DNA from: Astragalus membranaceus
Taxonomy: Eukaryota > Streptophyta > Magnoliopsida > Fabales > Fabaceae
Length of the DNA: 64,000 nt
Assembly (NCBI GenBank): GCA_039519185.1
Contig: CM076851.1
Location: forward strand, 100,003,531 to 100,067,530
Direction: 5' to 3'
Shown: positions 34,373 through 46,774 of the stretch, one piece after another
Layout of the letters: each line of letters opens with the position of its first letter
Numbering within the stretch: position 1 is the stretch's first letter
Notes under the pieces: generated by a model
Told to the model about the DNA's origin: nothing
The model's input: only the letters and a program-made list of their open reading frames with translations
Database searches by the model: none
Position numbers and translations under genes: made by a program

Positions 34373-34799
34373 GATAGTGTTGATAGCCAATTTCTACCTT
34401 TCCCCTTCTTCCTCTAGGGCAGCGACCAATTCCCTCTCACCCACCTACCATGTTGATATGTCAACTAAAATAGAACAACACAACCTCAAATTAGAGAGAG
34501 GGAATCATTTTTATAGCAACAAGAAACAAAAAGAGGAATGCTACTTTACCTTTCAGAACCAAAAGAAAGAGAACAGCACAGGAAGATGGAAACGAAGAGA
34601 GATGACGACGGCGGAGGAAGATAGAAACTTGGCGGAGAGAGCAAGGAGAAGAGAGATGGAGACGAGAGAGATGGAGGCCTGAGACGAGAGAGATGGAGAC
34701 GAGAGATATCGATGGAGAACTCGGCGGTGGAAGAAAAGAGTGAGACGAGAGAGAGATACGCGAATAGCCTTCAGTTTTTTTTACTCAAAAAAAAACAAT
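34373..34799. other. GA-rich leader zone of the middle CACTA element
   Basis: AAGAGAGATGGAGACGAGAGAGATGG-type repeats at 34570-34760 are seen. By orientation this lies just inside the upstream end of the element, where the TNP2 promoter and leader should start, now separated from TNP2 by the nested insertion. Confidence 0.45.
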
Positions 34800-34963
34800 T
34801 ACCCATTTAAAGTCGGATGTTATTTGTCATCCGACTTCGAAATTGAGCGCTTGAAATTTTTTCCCAGGTTTATTACAAAATTGCCACCGCTTCCTTTTTT
34901 TAAGTCGGATATTTTGGAATCCGACTTAAATATACCCATTCTTTTCCTGTTTTTTCACTAGTG
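34800..34963. repeat. Right subterminal and terminal repeats of the middle CACTA element
   Basis: AAAGTCGGATGTTATTTGTC paired with ATCCGACTT, and AAGTCGGATATTTTGGAATCC, precede CCTGTTTTTTCACTAGTG at 34946-34963. Confidence 0.88.
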
Positions 34964-34966
34964 ATA

Positions 34967-36006
34967 ACGATATACGATGCATAATTGCATTGCAATCGTA
35001 AAAATATTGAAACTTAAACACCTAAGTTGAATAGATAAAACATAAGACATAAAACATAAAAACATATAGCTCCATAAATCTTAAAACATATATAGTTACC
35101 TATGTTGATATAAACACAACTAAACCTAGAAAATACATATAAGGTAGAGACAAAGAATGGCAATCCTCACAGTTGTTTTTCTTTACAAAACAAAAAGATA
35201 GAGACAATGAAAGGCAAGGCTTGCAGATGCTTTACTATATAGCACAACTCAAAAGAAAAATATACAATGAGATATATATTTTTTATGTTTTAAACCCCAT
35301 ATTAAATCAACAAAACTGTATGTATAGAGAAAATGAACCAAGTAAACTAACCTTACAAAGAAAAATCCAGCACAAGTCCACCGAAAAGCGAACCATTAGT
35401 TTTGGGAACCTTCGTTGTCTCCCTCATAAAGCATTGGTGGATATGAGGGAGACAACATCCATTGAGGTGCTACAAAGACAATGAGCTTGCTCGAGAGTGG
35501 CATGATAACGGCGGAGGGCGACAGCGAGAACAAAGAAATGCAACGGCGAGAATGATGAACATTAGAGATACGAAGAAAACGAGGATATAGAGAGAATTAG
35601 TGCTAGGGTTTGAGTTTCGTTCGAAAAAGCGTGAGAGAATGGTCTAAATTAAGAGTGGAGTGGCGTTAATATCTGTGTGAAGACTATATCATGCTGGTTG
35701 ATAACATAAAACCGGCGTGGAAGAGTCTCCATTTAAAGTTTACTAAAGGTATTAACGTCGGTTATTACTACATATCCAGTGTGTAAATGTCAGCATGTTT
35801 TATGTTTTAAATTCACTGAAAGAATCCATGCCAGATATCAGTAAATAACGGGCATGGATAAGTGTTTTAAACATTTTAAATATTTAACAAATCCATGCAT
35901 CCCAAAATGAGATATTATAATTTATTTACAAAAATATCGTTCAACATTTATTGTTTCATAAAAACGGCTTTAAATCACAAAACCATTATTTTTTCGTGTA
36001 CTAGTG
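34967..36006. other. Right arm of the outer CACTA element
   Basis: No gene is seen. GTTGTCTCCCTCATAAAGC (about 35413) and GGATATGAGGGAGACAAC (about 35437) form a short inverted pair. The zone 35700-35880 with CCGGCGTGG, ACGTCGGTTATTA and ATCCATGCC repeats looks like a subterminal region. Confidence 0.45.
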
Positions 36007-36202
36007 AGTGTCTAACCCACAAGTAGAGTTTAAAGCCCACACGTTTGGCAGTTCCATTTCTTTTATTTAACAAAATTATAAATTGGTGACAAATCAACTT
36101 AATTATAAATTGAAATGTTATGTTATTTTTTGAAATATAATTGTTTTAACTAACTTTGAAGTATAAAATGAATACTTAATTGTATTATTAAATATTTATA
36201 GT

Positions 36203-38105
36203 CACTGCAAAAAATAGGCAAATTCGTCGGTAACAACCAAAAAGCAGTGGGTAATTACTTTTTGCGATGGATTTACTGACCGAATAAGTTCCTCGCAAGT
36301 AGGCAGGTCAGAAACACGTAGCGACGGAATTGGGAAATCCGTCGCACATTAGTGATGGCCATATTTGTCCCTTATCAGTAGGTAATTAGCGTTGGCTGTT
36401 GCCCATCGCTAATTACCGACGGCCATGCCGTCGCAAATCACTGCCACGTGTAATGATTACCGACTGCCAAAAGCTATGATTGTTGAGAGCTAAAAGCTTC
36501 ACACACATAGATAATGTTGATTGTGGCGAGCCTTCAAACAACGGTTTGTTTGGCTCTCTTAAAAATTTATAAAATCTATGTGCTTCTTCATTTCAAAGTT
36601 CATCATGATTGTCATACTGTGGCTCATCAAATGACACATTCACTTTGAGAGCATAACTAGTCATGCTTTCCATCGACTCAAATAATTCATTAGATGGACC
36701 ATCAACACCAGAACTGCTTGGAGCCCCTACGTCAAAATTTGGAATTTGTTCCCAGTGGTCAACCCAAATCGAATAATTCAGCTTAATCGTCATGGTACAA
36801 AGAATGCATGGACATCTAATCCCCCTTCATATTTAGTCAACTCATGTTTGTTCGATACCATAATAAATTCTTCAACCCCCAACTACAAAAGACTGTTTCA
36901 AACCTGTCTTCTGAGATATAACCTATTGCACACCCAGTCATGATTCAATTGATTCCAATTCCTACATACATTTAAAATAACGCATTAGATTCTGATAACA
37001 TTCGTAATAACCTATCAAGTTAGTGGCATCGATATGATCTCAGTGGAGATGATTTCGAACCGAATATGGGAGTCAGAGACACCACAAAACCCTTTTACAT
37101 CCAAGTAATGAAGGAAGTTATTTCTAACTCCCAACCCTACTGTTGTTAGTATCGTCTCGCAATTATCTCACTGGAGATGATCTCGAGCAAAATATGGGGG
37201 TGAGGGAAAACACCTCACCCTTTCCCATCAAGAGCACCCAATTAATAATTTCATAAACCTAAACATCAACCTAATCCTAGGTTTCTCCTCCTAGGGTTCA
37301 TCAATTAAGAATTAACAATTTCAATAACAATAATTTCAATTTACAAAAATTTAACAACATAATAGCAATTTCAATTTCACTTTCTAATTCAATTTCAATT
37401 CCTATACTATTTCAAACATATCACTAAAATATCACAAACAATTTCAAACATATCAATTCAAATTTCAATTCCTATACAATTCCTATAAATATTTCAATTT
37501 CAACACTAAACCAATCTCGAACAATTCCTATACATATCGATTTCAATTCGTATACAATTCCTATTCATATCAAATTCAAACATATCACTAAAACTATCTA
37601 TAACATATTTTAATTTCAACGCTAAACCTATCACTAAAATATTTCAATTTCATCATTTTATCAAACTAAACCATAAAAATGAAAGTAACAAAAAAAATGA
37701 ACAAACCTTTATGGATGAGAGAATAAGAGGAACGGAAGCAGTAGGGTGGACCATAGTGTTGCGACGGCAACAACAATAGAGGGATGGGGACGATGATGGT
37801 GGTGGTTGCGGTGGAGTGGGAGAGGGCGGTCGCTGGAGAGAGAGAGAATGAGAGAGAAATGGTATAGTGACTCTGAAAGTCACTTTATTAGCGACATATT
37901 TGCTTGTCGAAAATTGTAACGATAAAAAAAGCCAATATCAACTGCCAAATCCGTCAAAACACCCCTTGATATTGACTTTTAATTCCCTCCTTTAATTTCA
38001 GATTCCCTCCCTCAGTACCTATCGACCGCCAGATCCATCCGCCGGTAACACATACATTACCTACGACATCTAGATCCGTTGGAAAAGTGCTTTTATCTTG
38101 TAGTG
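36203..38105. mobile_element. Non-autonomous CACTA element
   Basis: It starts CACTGCAAAAAATAGGC at 36203 and ends GCTTTTATCTTGTAGTG at 38105, an imperfect inverted pair. AGT flanks both sides (36200-36202 and 38106-38108). The left subterminal zone has GCGACGG/CCGTCGC and CGTCGGTAA motifs, and the right has CCGCCGGTAA and TTAGCGACA. A short TNP2 remnant lies inside. The 37220-37680 zone is an A/T simple-sequence stretch (repeated CAATTTCAATTC). Confidence 0.75.
36515..36793 (-). pseudogene. TNP2 N-terminal fragment of another CACTA lineage
   Basis: The minus strand reads DHWEQIPNFDVGAPSS, then DNHDEL, stop, NEEAHRFYKFLREPNKPLFEG. EEA.RFYK.L.E...PL.EG is the conserved segment upstream of the Transposase_21 domain in plant TNP2 proteins. 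One stop interrupts it and nothing downstream remains. It shows that the host element derives from a transposase-bearing ancestor unlike the one at 19345-22520. Confidence 0.6.
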
Positions 38106-38619
38106 AGTATTGTTTTTGTCCTATGGATCCTGCTTTGCATTTTGATTCTGAGATCTAAAGAACTCTTGAAAGAATTAGAATGCATAGAAGGATAATATGG
38201 ATACTTGATGAATGCACGCTCACAGAGTAGTCTATACTATTCGAACCAAGTTGACCAGAAAAAACGATGCTTAGTTGTTTTTTTATAAGAAATACTATAA
38301 GAGAACAATTTTAGTTTTAATGTTTTGTCCAAGTTTGCAGAACATCCATCATTTTACTTCAAATAAAAACTAAAAGAATGTGTACTCAGAAGCATAAGGA
38401 GAATATGTGATGACGTCACCCTATGTTAACCATCATCTGGTCCCTCTTAGTCTCTATAGTGCAGAGTGCATCTAGCCCCAAGGAGTAACTGGTAAGAGAC
38501 TCCATCAGGCCAGTATTGCCTGAATTTAAATCATACAATATTTGGTCCAAGCCTTTGTCCGATGAAGAGTCTCCTGGCTTGATTGTTGTTGTTCCTACAC
38601 ATTCAAGGTGAGTTCTTAC
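38106..38619. other. Possible isolated host exon near 38508-38609
   Basis: A plus-strand segment reads PVLPEFKSYNIWSKPLSDEE then SPGLIVVVPTHSR and ends before GGTGAGT, a strong donor. Composition and splice context look like a real exon, but I do not recognise the protein. The remainder of this stretch shows nothing further. Confidence 0.35.
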
Positions 38620-39900
38620 TCTGTTTTAGGTTTTAGGTTATGAAAATTGTGTTGCTTGTGGTTGATTTCGTGTGACTTGTACTTTTCTCAAAATACTATA
38701 TAACGTGAATTGGTATTCAATGATTGGTTGTGTGTTTGGTTGATTGAACATGTTTTTGGTGCTGTTATAGACTGTGGTTAAGCTAGGAATCGAGTGGAAC
38801 GAGTAACGGAATCGAACGGGATAACGAAGTTGCACGAAAACAGACATTTTTCAAAGCAGTCAAACGGGCCCGGTCTGTGCGCCCATAGGCCCGGACCGTG
38901 CGTCTGGGTCTGATACTCACGTTGCAAATTTTTTTGCAGTGAGCCCGAACCATGCGCCAACGAGCCCGGACTGGGCCCCCACTTCTGTCATCGTTTTTAA
39001 ACCACGTTTAGTGCTATTCCTTTTGATTTCAAACCTCTCACAGTCCCTTCCTTAACCCTTCCCATTGATAATTGAATACTTTGATTCCTCGAATCGTTTA
39101 TTTTTTATGATGCAAAATGAGTAATATTATGTTATGGATAAACACGAACCGATTAGTTTTGTATCGAGTGTGATAATGATCCAAGTGTCTAAATTAATTA
39201 AAAGATACCATGGGGATGACGATCCCAAATATTCATTGTAGCACACCTAGTGGAGGGGATTCATGACCCCAAAGCTAGGGCTCTGGCATTATTCCGTATA
39301 GCTATACGAATTGGGGTTTCCGTTGAAATTGAGTGATTTGATTTCTCGGATTGTGCTAAGACATAGACAAGGAAAACACCGAGAGAGGAATTGTGAAGGC
39401 GTACGAATGAACTCATTGAGATTTGTAATCTCACTGTTTTTATGTGGTGTTTTCAGATATACAGGGGAAAGCAAAGCAGACTGAGGAGAAGTAGCGGGTG
39501 CCTTAGCTACTCAGTTTGAAGGAAGATCCATTTGAGATCTTTATGTTATGTTGTTTCGTTTTCTCTCTCATGTATCTTTGGAACTAAATCCTTGAACTAT
39601 AGTCAAGGTCATGTAGTATTTATAGCTGTGTTTTGTAGTTGGACCAAAGTCATGTTTACCACCTCGAATATGTACCTATTAAGTACTTATTTCAGATTTG
39701 TATTTTGAGTAATTTCATCTCAAAATTTTGTTAAGTGGTTTCAATCTACTGTAGTTTCCTTTTGGTCCAATACTATGAGCAGGTTATACTCTGATTTGTT
39801 ATGATTATGTTAATGCTTTTTGTTCACCTAGTTGTGATCTTAAGGTGTTATAATAACAAGATTTAACAGTAAACAATTCAAACCTGTCACACCCCCAGAA
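38620..39900 (+). mobile_element. Degenerate LTR relic related to the Ty3/gypsy LTRs downstream
   Basis: It shares, in order, features with the LTRs at 40903 and 46566: a GC-rich palindromic cluster (GCCCGGACCGTGCG, 38866-38985), a GGGGATGACGATCCC segment, GGGGATTCATGACCCC (about 39256), and a leader with CAGGGGAAAGC and GAAGTAGCGGGTGCC. Ends and duplications are not preserved. Confidence 0.5.
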
Positions 39901-40264
39901 CTAAACATCCTTGCTATCTCGATTAGTTGCACTTACTGGAGAATAGCGTACAGTGAATCCGCTTCTGATGATTCTTCTTCAGATAGTTGACGAGACTAAG
40001 AGAGGTTACACTGCCAACAAGAGTCTTCCCAATGGACAACCTCTAACTCCAATGATAATTGTTGCATTGAGGCAGCATACAGAGCAGGAAAAGAAAGCTT
40101 CAACGAGGAAGAACCAATCCACTTGTGATTCCAGAACAAAACGGGTGACCCCTTCTATAACCCACAGCCCAATTTTGATTCAAAGAAATTGCGATCCAAA
40201 GGTAAATCATCCACAATTTGATTAAATCCCTCCACCTTTATAACTCATTACTACTCCATCTATT
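39901..40264. other. Unassigned sequence with a 90-codon open frame
   Basis: The plus-strand frame 39953-40225 (RGYTANKSLPNGQPLTP, RQHTEQEKKASTRKNQ) has plausible composition but no domain I recognise. It may be a gene or retroelement fragment. Confidence 0.25.
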
Positions 40265-40860
40265 AGAATTAAAACTAGTTACAGCTAAAACTAGATCACC
40301 ATATCGAAAGGGCAGGAGGTCCCGCCACACATCATTCAAATAATTGATACACTGCCATTTCCATTTGGCTAACAAAAACATGTTGAAAGCCTCCAAATTT
40401 TTCACCCTTAACCCCCTCTCCTTCTTAGATTTACAATTAAAGTCTCAGATCACCCAACAAATCTTCCTCTCTCCTTCAATCGAACCGCAAAGAAAATCAC
40501 ACTGAATACCAAGCTGACCTTTAGTGACGACCTTTGGTGCTTTATAGACCGAGAAGAAATAGGGAGGAATGTTGTTAAGTACCGAATTGATAAGGACCAC
40601 TCTACCACCAATTGATAATTGTCTGCCCCTCCACCAAGCCAACCTTTTGCGCATAAAGTCCACCACATGCTTCCAAGTACTTCGTCTCCTTGCATTAGCT
40701 GCCACCAGAATCCCTAAATACTTGAAAGGAATATTAGCAACACAACGGGAATGAAAGGTGGAGGCCTAGCAGACACATTGATCTCTATCAAATTGCTCTT
40801 GAAAAAATTAACCCTCAATCCGATAACAACTCGAAACTACTGAAAATTTATTTAATACTC
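40265..40860 (-). mobile_element. LINE ORF2 fragment
   Basis: The minus strand encodes RKRLAWWRGRQLSIGGRV, LINSVLNNIPPYFFSVYKAP and, after a stop, FNCKSKKERGLRVKNLEAFN. This is the stretch downstream of the RT catalytic core in plant L1 elements, matching the LINE at 7537-10494. Both ends are truncated and no duplication is found. Confidence 0.75.
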
Positions 40861-40902
40861 CACAAATTTGACAAAGACCCATTTTTCATTGTTTGTTGAT
40901 GT

Positions 40903-43250
40903 TGTAACACCCTAATATTTCTATCAAATAGAAATGCTAAGATGCACGAAATGGCATACATCTGAGTAATATTTCCTATCTTAACCTTCATCAACAGTCT
41001 TAACCTTCATAACTTAATTAATTAAAAACCATATAGGGTCCATGTCTTTCAATATCCTCATAACCTAGTGTTCAATACCATCACAAGAAAAAACGGAAAC
41101 GATTACATAACTTAAATAAATTCAAGTCATACTATCAAGTTACAAAGACAACAAGGGAACTCAATATCAAAAGTAAAAGAACCAAGTCTTCTAACTTCTC
41201 CTCTAGCACGGCTCCTATTCGTGCCTCGTCGCTTTCTTCTTTCCCTGTTTCTCTGTAAAACAACAACATATGAAGGGTGAGATAAACATTATCTCAGTGA
41301 GTCCTACCGTAACCCCTCACAATAACTCTCGGTTCTTTTATTTCTTTTTCTTTTAATCGTAGTCCATAAAGGGCCCACGTGCATATGTCTTTTCCTTTCA
41401 TGCCATAGTACATCTCCGGAAAAAGCGCCGCCTTTTCCTTCGAACCTCTCCACTAGCTTACACTGGCTTCAAACCTCTGAGGTCTAAGTTCTGGGGTTCA
41501 TGACTTCCCCTCCCCTAGTATACTAATCTACTGGGTCGTCACCCATCCTTTTGATATAATTTATATATCCACCCGCATTGGGCCGTCTATTGTATTCAAT
41601 ATAATTTATATATTTAAACCTGAATAATCTTTGATGAAAATGCTTATTCATCTCTTTTATTACCTGTCATTCATGTTAATACATAAACATAAACTTGACC
41701 GAACATATAGTTTCATAACTTTAAACCTAGCCCATGTCCTCTCACGTGTACTATCTTTCGGTTTTCGAAACATTTATAGGTTTGAGAGAAGTTTTCAAAA
41801 CCATCTTTGATCATGTCAAAAACAATGTCTTAAAAGTCGAAAAATCATCGCAAAGGGTTGGAGAGGAGATTAGAAGAGGTTTGGAATCAAAAGGAGCGAC
41901 GAAACGAGAATTCGGTGTTCGCTAACAGGAGCTCACGCACGGTCCGTGCGCCCTAGGCGCACGACTCGTGCGCACTGGACCTTCTTTTAAAAACATTTTG
42001 CGAACCTGGCGCACGATCCGTGTGCCATAGGCGCAGGATTCGTGCGCTTCTTTCAGTACACCATTTCATTCCGCTTTTCTCATTTTCGCAATTCCGTTCT
42101 AGTCCAATCCGTATTCCGATCAAAATCCAACAAAAACACAAACAATAACAGGCAATATTCCAGTCAATCCAGTCCATACAATCACATATAAAATCCGATA
42201 AAAACCGTAAAACGTTATTTTCCCGAAAATGGTTTTCGACTCTTAAAACTTTCGAAACGAAATACACTTCAAAACCGGTCACATAATAATCATTTCAGAA
42301 ATACAAAATGATCCTAAGCGTGAGTAGAACTCACCGTTTTGACGAGCTCGGGAGAAATCACGTCCTCACACGAAACGACCGAACCGTAACCTCTCGAACG
42401 ATCCCCGTAATCATGAACTCGTACCGAACGTGTCTAGACTTCGAAACCGAACTTCTACCACTTCAATTTTCGAACTCAACCTCTTAGAGCTACTGGAATC
42501 ACTCTCTATCACTTCCAATTTACAATAAGGTTGTTGAACTTGCTCAAAATAACAATGTGGCTTCACTATTCTACTCTCCCTAGCTCCAATTCAACATGCA
42601 AAGTTTTGAAACTCCAAGAGCACCATTTTGAGCTTCACAAACCAGAAATGGAAAAATGGAGAAGAGGATGAATGAGCTTATGAGTTTGGTATCATTGGAT
42701 AGAGAATGAAAAATGGTGAAGAAGGATGTAGAAAAAGCTTACATGGAATGGATAGATGGAGAGTTTCTCTTCCTTCTTTTTCCTCCCTCTCTTCGCACCT
42801 CTCTTCTCTCCCTCTCTCTATGTTCTGAATAATTTCTGGTTTCTGAGTTGAATGAAGTTGGTTCAGCCGGGCAAGGCTTTAATTGGATGTGAAATGACCA
42901 AAATGCCCTCCACTTAATTCCCCACCTTAGTTTACCCTTAAATAACCACTAACTCATAATTAACTCCTAAAAATTGTGATTATGGTCTTATGGAGTTAAG
43001 GGGTATGTTTTGGTGTTGGGTAATTTGGGTTAGGGTTCGAAAAATATGGAAATGACCAAAATACCCTTGGTCTCCTAATCCTCTCATAATTCTTTTTCTA
43101 CCTCAAAACGACCACGTAACTCATGCTATTAGCAACTAAATGTTGTTTTTGCGCTTTTAACATGTCCTTGACTTGAATTATTATTTTATCGAATAACAAT
43201 TCGCTAGTTAATTTCATAAAACGAAATCAACCGAAATTAGGGATGTTACA
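40903..43250 (-). repeat. 3' LTR of the Tekay-like element (2348 bp)
   Basis: It matches the upstream LTR halves at 53552-54432 and 57261-58761 with scattered substitutions. It carries the GC palindrome cluster at 41935-42055 and a CAGGGAAAGAAG leader element on the minus strand. Confidence 0.93.
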
Positions 43251-43296
43251 ATCACCCCAACTTTTAAAATTTTGTCCTCAAAATTGAACAAAACAT

Positions 43297-46200
43297 ACCT
43301 TATGAAAATAGATACGGATATCTAGTCCGCATGTCATCCTCCAATTCCCATGTAGCTTCTTCGATCGAAAATCCATCCCAAACCACTTTGACAATGGGAA
43401 TTGTCCTCGTCCGAAGCGTCTTCTCGCCGTGTTCCATGATGTAACTAGGATGAGGTTGAAAAGACAAATCCGGCCTAAGGTCAATCGTCTCGAAAATCAA
43501 CGGATGACTCGGATCGGAAATGTATTTCCTTAGCTGAGACACATGGAATACATCATGAAGATTGGACAAAGCTGGAGGTAAGGCAATACGGTAAGCTACT
43601 AGCCCAATTCACTCGATAATTTGGAAGGGTCCAATATACATAGGACTGAGTTTCTCCTCTCGCAATGCTCTACTGGTACCAATTGTTGGAGAAACTCTCA
43701 AAAACACATGATCGCCAGACTCAAACTCTATTGGTCTTCTTCTCTTATCCGCGTAAATTTTCTGCCTACACTGGGCAGCCTTCATTATTTCTCTGATTTG
43801 CCGAATCTTTTCGGTTGTCTCACGAACCAAATCGGGCCATAACAATCGATCTTCACCGACATCCCACCAACACAGTGGTGTTCTGCACTTCCTCCCATAT
43901 AGGGCTTCAAATGGAGCCATTCCGATACTGGAATGATAGCTATTGTTATAAGAAAACTCCACCAATGGAAGGTGATCCTCCCATTTTCTCCCGTTATCAA
44001 GCCCACAAGCCCGAAGCATATCTTCTAAAGTCTGAATAGTCCTCTCCGTCTGACCATCTGTCTGTCGATGATAAGCGGTGCTAACAAATACTTTGGTCCC
44101 CAATGCTTGGTTTAAAGCTTTCCAAAATCGAGAAGTGAACTTTGGATCGCGATCTGACACAATACTTGTAGGAACTCCATGCAACCTTACCATAATCTTC
44201 AGATATTCTTCTGCTAACTGGGAAACCTTGCCGTTCGAACGAACAGAGATAAAATGAGCTGATTTGGTTAGATGATCCACAACAACCCAGATAGAATCGT
44301 TACCGGCTTGGGACCTTGGCAATCACATGACAAAGTCCATAGAAATATCTTCCCATTTCCATACTGGCACATTTAACGGCTGTAATTGACCAGCAGGCTT
44401 CTGGTGCTCTGCCTTGACTTTTTGACAAGTTAGGCATCGAGACACAAATTCTGCAATCTCTACTTTCATTCCTGGCCACCAGTACATCTGTTTCAAAACC
44501 CGATACATCTTGGTAGATCCAGGATGTATGGAATACTGACTCCGATGTGCTTCCTCCAACACTTGCCTTTTCACGTCATCATTCTTCGGCACACAAATTC
44601 TACCGTCGAAGCAAATAATTCCATCAATATCTTCGGTAAAATTTGGTAACCTTCTTTGAGCTTGCAACGCTACATCAATTTCTTGAGCTGAGCGAATCAG
44701 ATTTCTCAATAAACTCGAAATCTGGATATGACTCAAAACTAACCGGTTCTTCCTTTGCTTCACATTCAACTTTAAGTCTCTGAAAAACTCTAGCAGCTTC
44801 ATCTCATGCATCATTAATTCTGCCGTGTGAATAGATTTCCTACTCAACGCATCAGCTACAACATTGGCCTTCCCGGGATGATACTTCAACTCGAAGTCAT
44901 AATCCTTCAGAAACTCAACCCATCTTCTCTGCCTATTATTCAGCTCCTTTTGGTCAAACAGATACTTAAGGCTCTTGTAATCACTAAAGACTTCGAAACG
45001 AGAACCGTATAAGTAATGTCTCCAAATCTTTAGAGCATACACAATTGCTGCTAACTCTAAGTCATGAGTTGGGTAATTCTCTTCATGAGACTTCAACTGT
45101 CTGGAGGCATAAGCAACCACTTGTTGATTCTGCATTAAGACACACCCTAAACCCTTCCCAGAGGCATCACTGTAAATTTGGAATCCCAGTGACGGATCTG
45201 GAAGAATTAGGATTGGTGCAGATGTCAATTTACTTTTCAACCCTTGGAAACTTTCTTCACAATCGGAACTCCATTCAAACGGCTGACTCTTGCGAGTTAA
45301 CCGAGTAAGTGGAAGAACTAACCGTGAGAATCCTTCAATAAATCTTCGATAGTAACCAGCTAGACCTAAGAAACTTCTTATTTCCGTCACAGACGTTGGT
45401 TGTTCCCAGTTCAACACTGCTTCTACTTTACTAGGATCCACTGCGACTCCCGACTGAGATATCACATGACCCAGAAACTTTACTTCAGGCATCCAAAAAT
45501 CACACTTTGAGGGCTTTGCATACAACTTCTTCTCTCGGAGTACATTCAGAACAATTCGGAGATGTTGAACATGCTCCTCTATGGTCTTCGAGTACACCAA
45601 GATATCATCGATGAATACCACCACAAACTGATCCAGCTACGGGTGGAAGACTCTGTTCATATAATCCATGAATACCGCGGGAGCATTAGTTATACCGAAG
45701 GGCATCACTACAAATTCGTAATGTCCATACCTAGTACGGAAAGCTGTCTTCGGAATATCTAAGAATCTCACTTTTATCTGATGATAACCCGACCTCGGAT
45801 CAATTTTAGAAAACACTGCAGCACCTCGAAGTTGATCGAGCAAATTGTCTCTCCTTGGTAGATGATACTTATTCTTGACAGTTACCTTGTTCAATTGGCG
45901 GTAATCAATACACAGTCGCATGCTCCCGTCCTTCTTCTTGACAAGCAATACCGGGGCACCCCATGGCGAAGCACTAGGCATGACAAACTTCTTTGATATC
46001 AACTCTTCCAGTTGGGACTTTAATTCCTTTAATTCTAAAGGAGACGTTCTATATGGAGCAATAGAGATTGGTCCTGTGCCTGGAACCAACTCTATTGAGA
46101 ATTCCACCTCACGATCCGGAGGTAAGGAGGAAACTTCATCCGAAAAAACATCCAGAAATTCATTAACAACTTGTACAGAGGACAAATCTAAACCAGTTTC

Positions 46201-46560
46201 AGTCGATGCAGACAACATAATAACATAAGCTTCCGCACCTTGAAATAGAGATTGATTTGCCGATGTGAAGGAGATAATTGCTTCAGAATTTGACTTCGGT
46301 AGTTCAACTGATTCCGAGGCAAAACTAACAGTCCGATTGAAACAGTCGATGGTGACATGATTTGCTGTCATCCTGTTCGTACCCAAAACGATGTCCATAC
46401 CTCTCATGGGTAAACAACTAAAGTCTATAACGAAGTTTCTGTCTCCTATGACCAGAAGACAACTCTGACATCAAGACTGGGTCTGGACGCGACCCTTGGC
46501 AGCAGTTAAAATAGTTATTGGTTCGGATAGCGAAGATAAGGCTAATCCCAACCGGTCAAC
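43297..46560 (-). pseudogene. Tekay-like pol: protease end, RT, RNase H, integrase, chromodomain
   Basis: From 46407 downward: protease C-terminal part (MRGMDIVLG), RT (KKDGSMRLCIDYRQLN, VVMPFGITNAP, FIDDILVYS intact), RNase H (YSDASGKGLGCVL, HDLELAA, GKANVVADALSR), integrase zinc finger (H..H..CLTCQ) and catalytic core (VVDHLTKSAHF, VSDRDPKF, FEALYGR), then a C-terminal chromodomain-like tail (IVKVVWDGFSIEEATWELE). In-frame stops fall at 45637, 44323 and about 43606, so no full polyprotein can be made. The chromodomain and 2.3-kb LTRs place it in the chromovirus Tekay/Del group. The missing N-terminal protease part lies beyond the inserted element. Confidence 0.9.
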
Positions 46561-46565
46561 ACATG

Positions 46566-46774
46566 TGTAATATCCCCAATTTTCGCTATTTAAATTATTT
46601 GGCGTGAATTGATTTGTTAAATCTATTGAAAATAAAATGGAATTTTTGATTGGTTGATTTATTACTCAATTGTGTGTGATTGGTAATTGATTATGTCAAG
46701 TAGGGTAATTAGAATGGTGAGGAGTCATTAGGAAAGAAATGTTTAAGTGAGGGGCATAGTGGTATTTTTACCTA

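Larger units (their letters stand above)
13623..34963 (-). mobile_element. 21-kb autonomous-type CACTA element, interrupted by a nested CACTA element
   Basis: The left end CACTAGTAAAAAAACAGG and the right end CCTGTTTTTTCACTAGTG are inverted repeats differing at one base. ATA flanks both sides (13620-13622 and 34964-34966). Both subterminal zones carry AAGTCGGAT / ATCCGACTT pairs, a different motif from the AAGTCAGGC of the elements at 1 and 22990. It encodes a TNP2-type transposase (broken) and a second gene (apparently intact), both on the minus strand, so transcription runs from the right end. Removing the nested element (22990-30708) gives about 13.6 kb, a normal size for a CACTA element with captured DNA. 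Confidence 0.9.
11548..36006. mobile_element. Outer non-autonomous CACTA element hosting two nested CACTA elements
   Basis: CACTAGTACACGAAA starts at 11548 and its exact reverse complement TTTCGTGTACTAGTG ends at 36006. AGT flanks both sides (11545-11547 and 36007-36009), the 3-bp duplication expected for CACTA elements. Subtracting the 21.3-kb element at 13623-34963 and the 0.88-kb element at 11867-12742 leaves roughly 2.2 kb of its own sequence, with no transposase. Left and right arms share only loose CCAGTNNTA / CCGGCGTGG-type subterminal motifs. The pairing of the two ends is inferred from the 15-bp terminal repeat and matching duplication. Confidence 0.75.
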
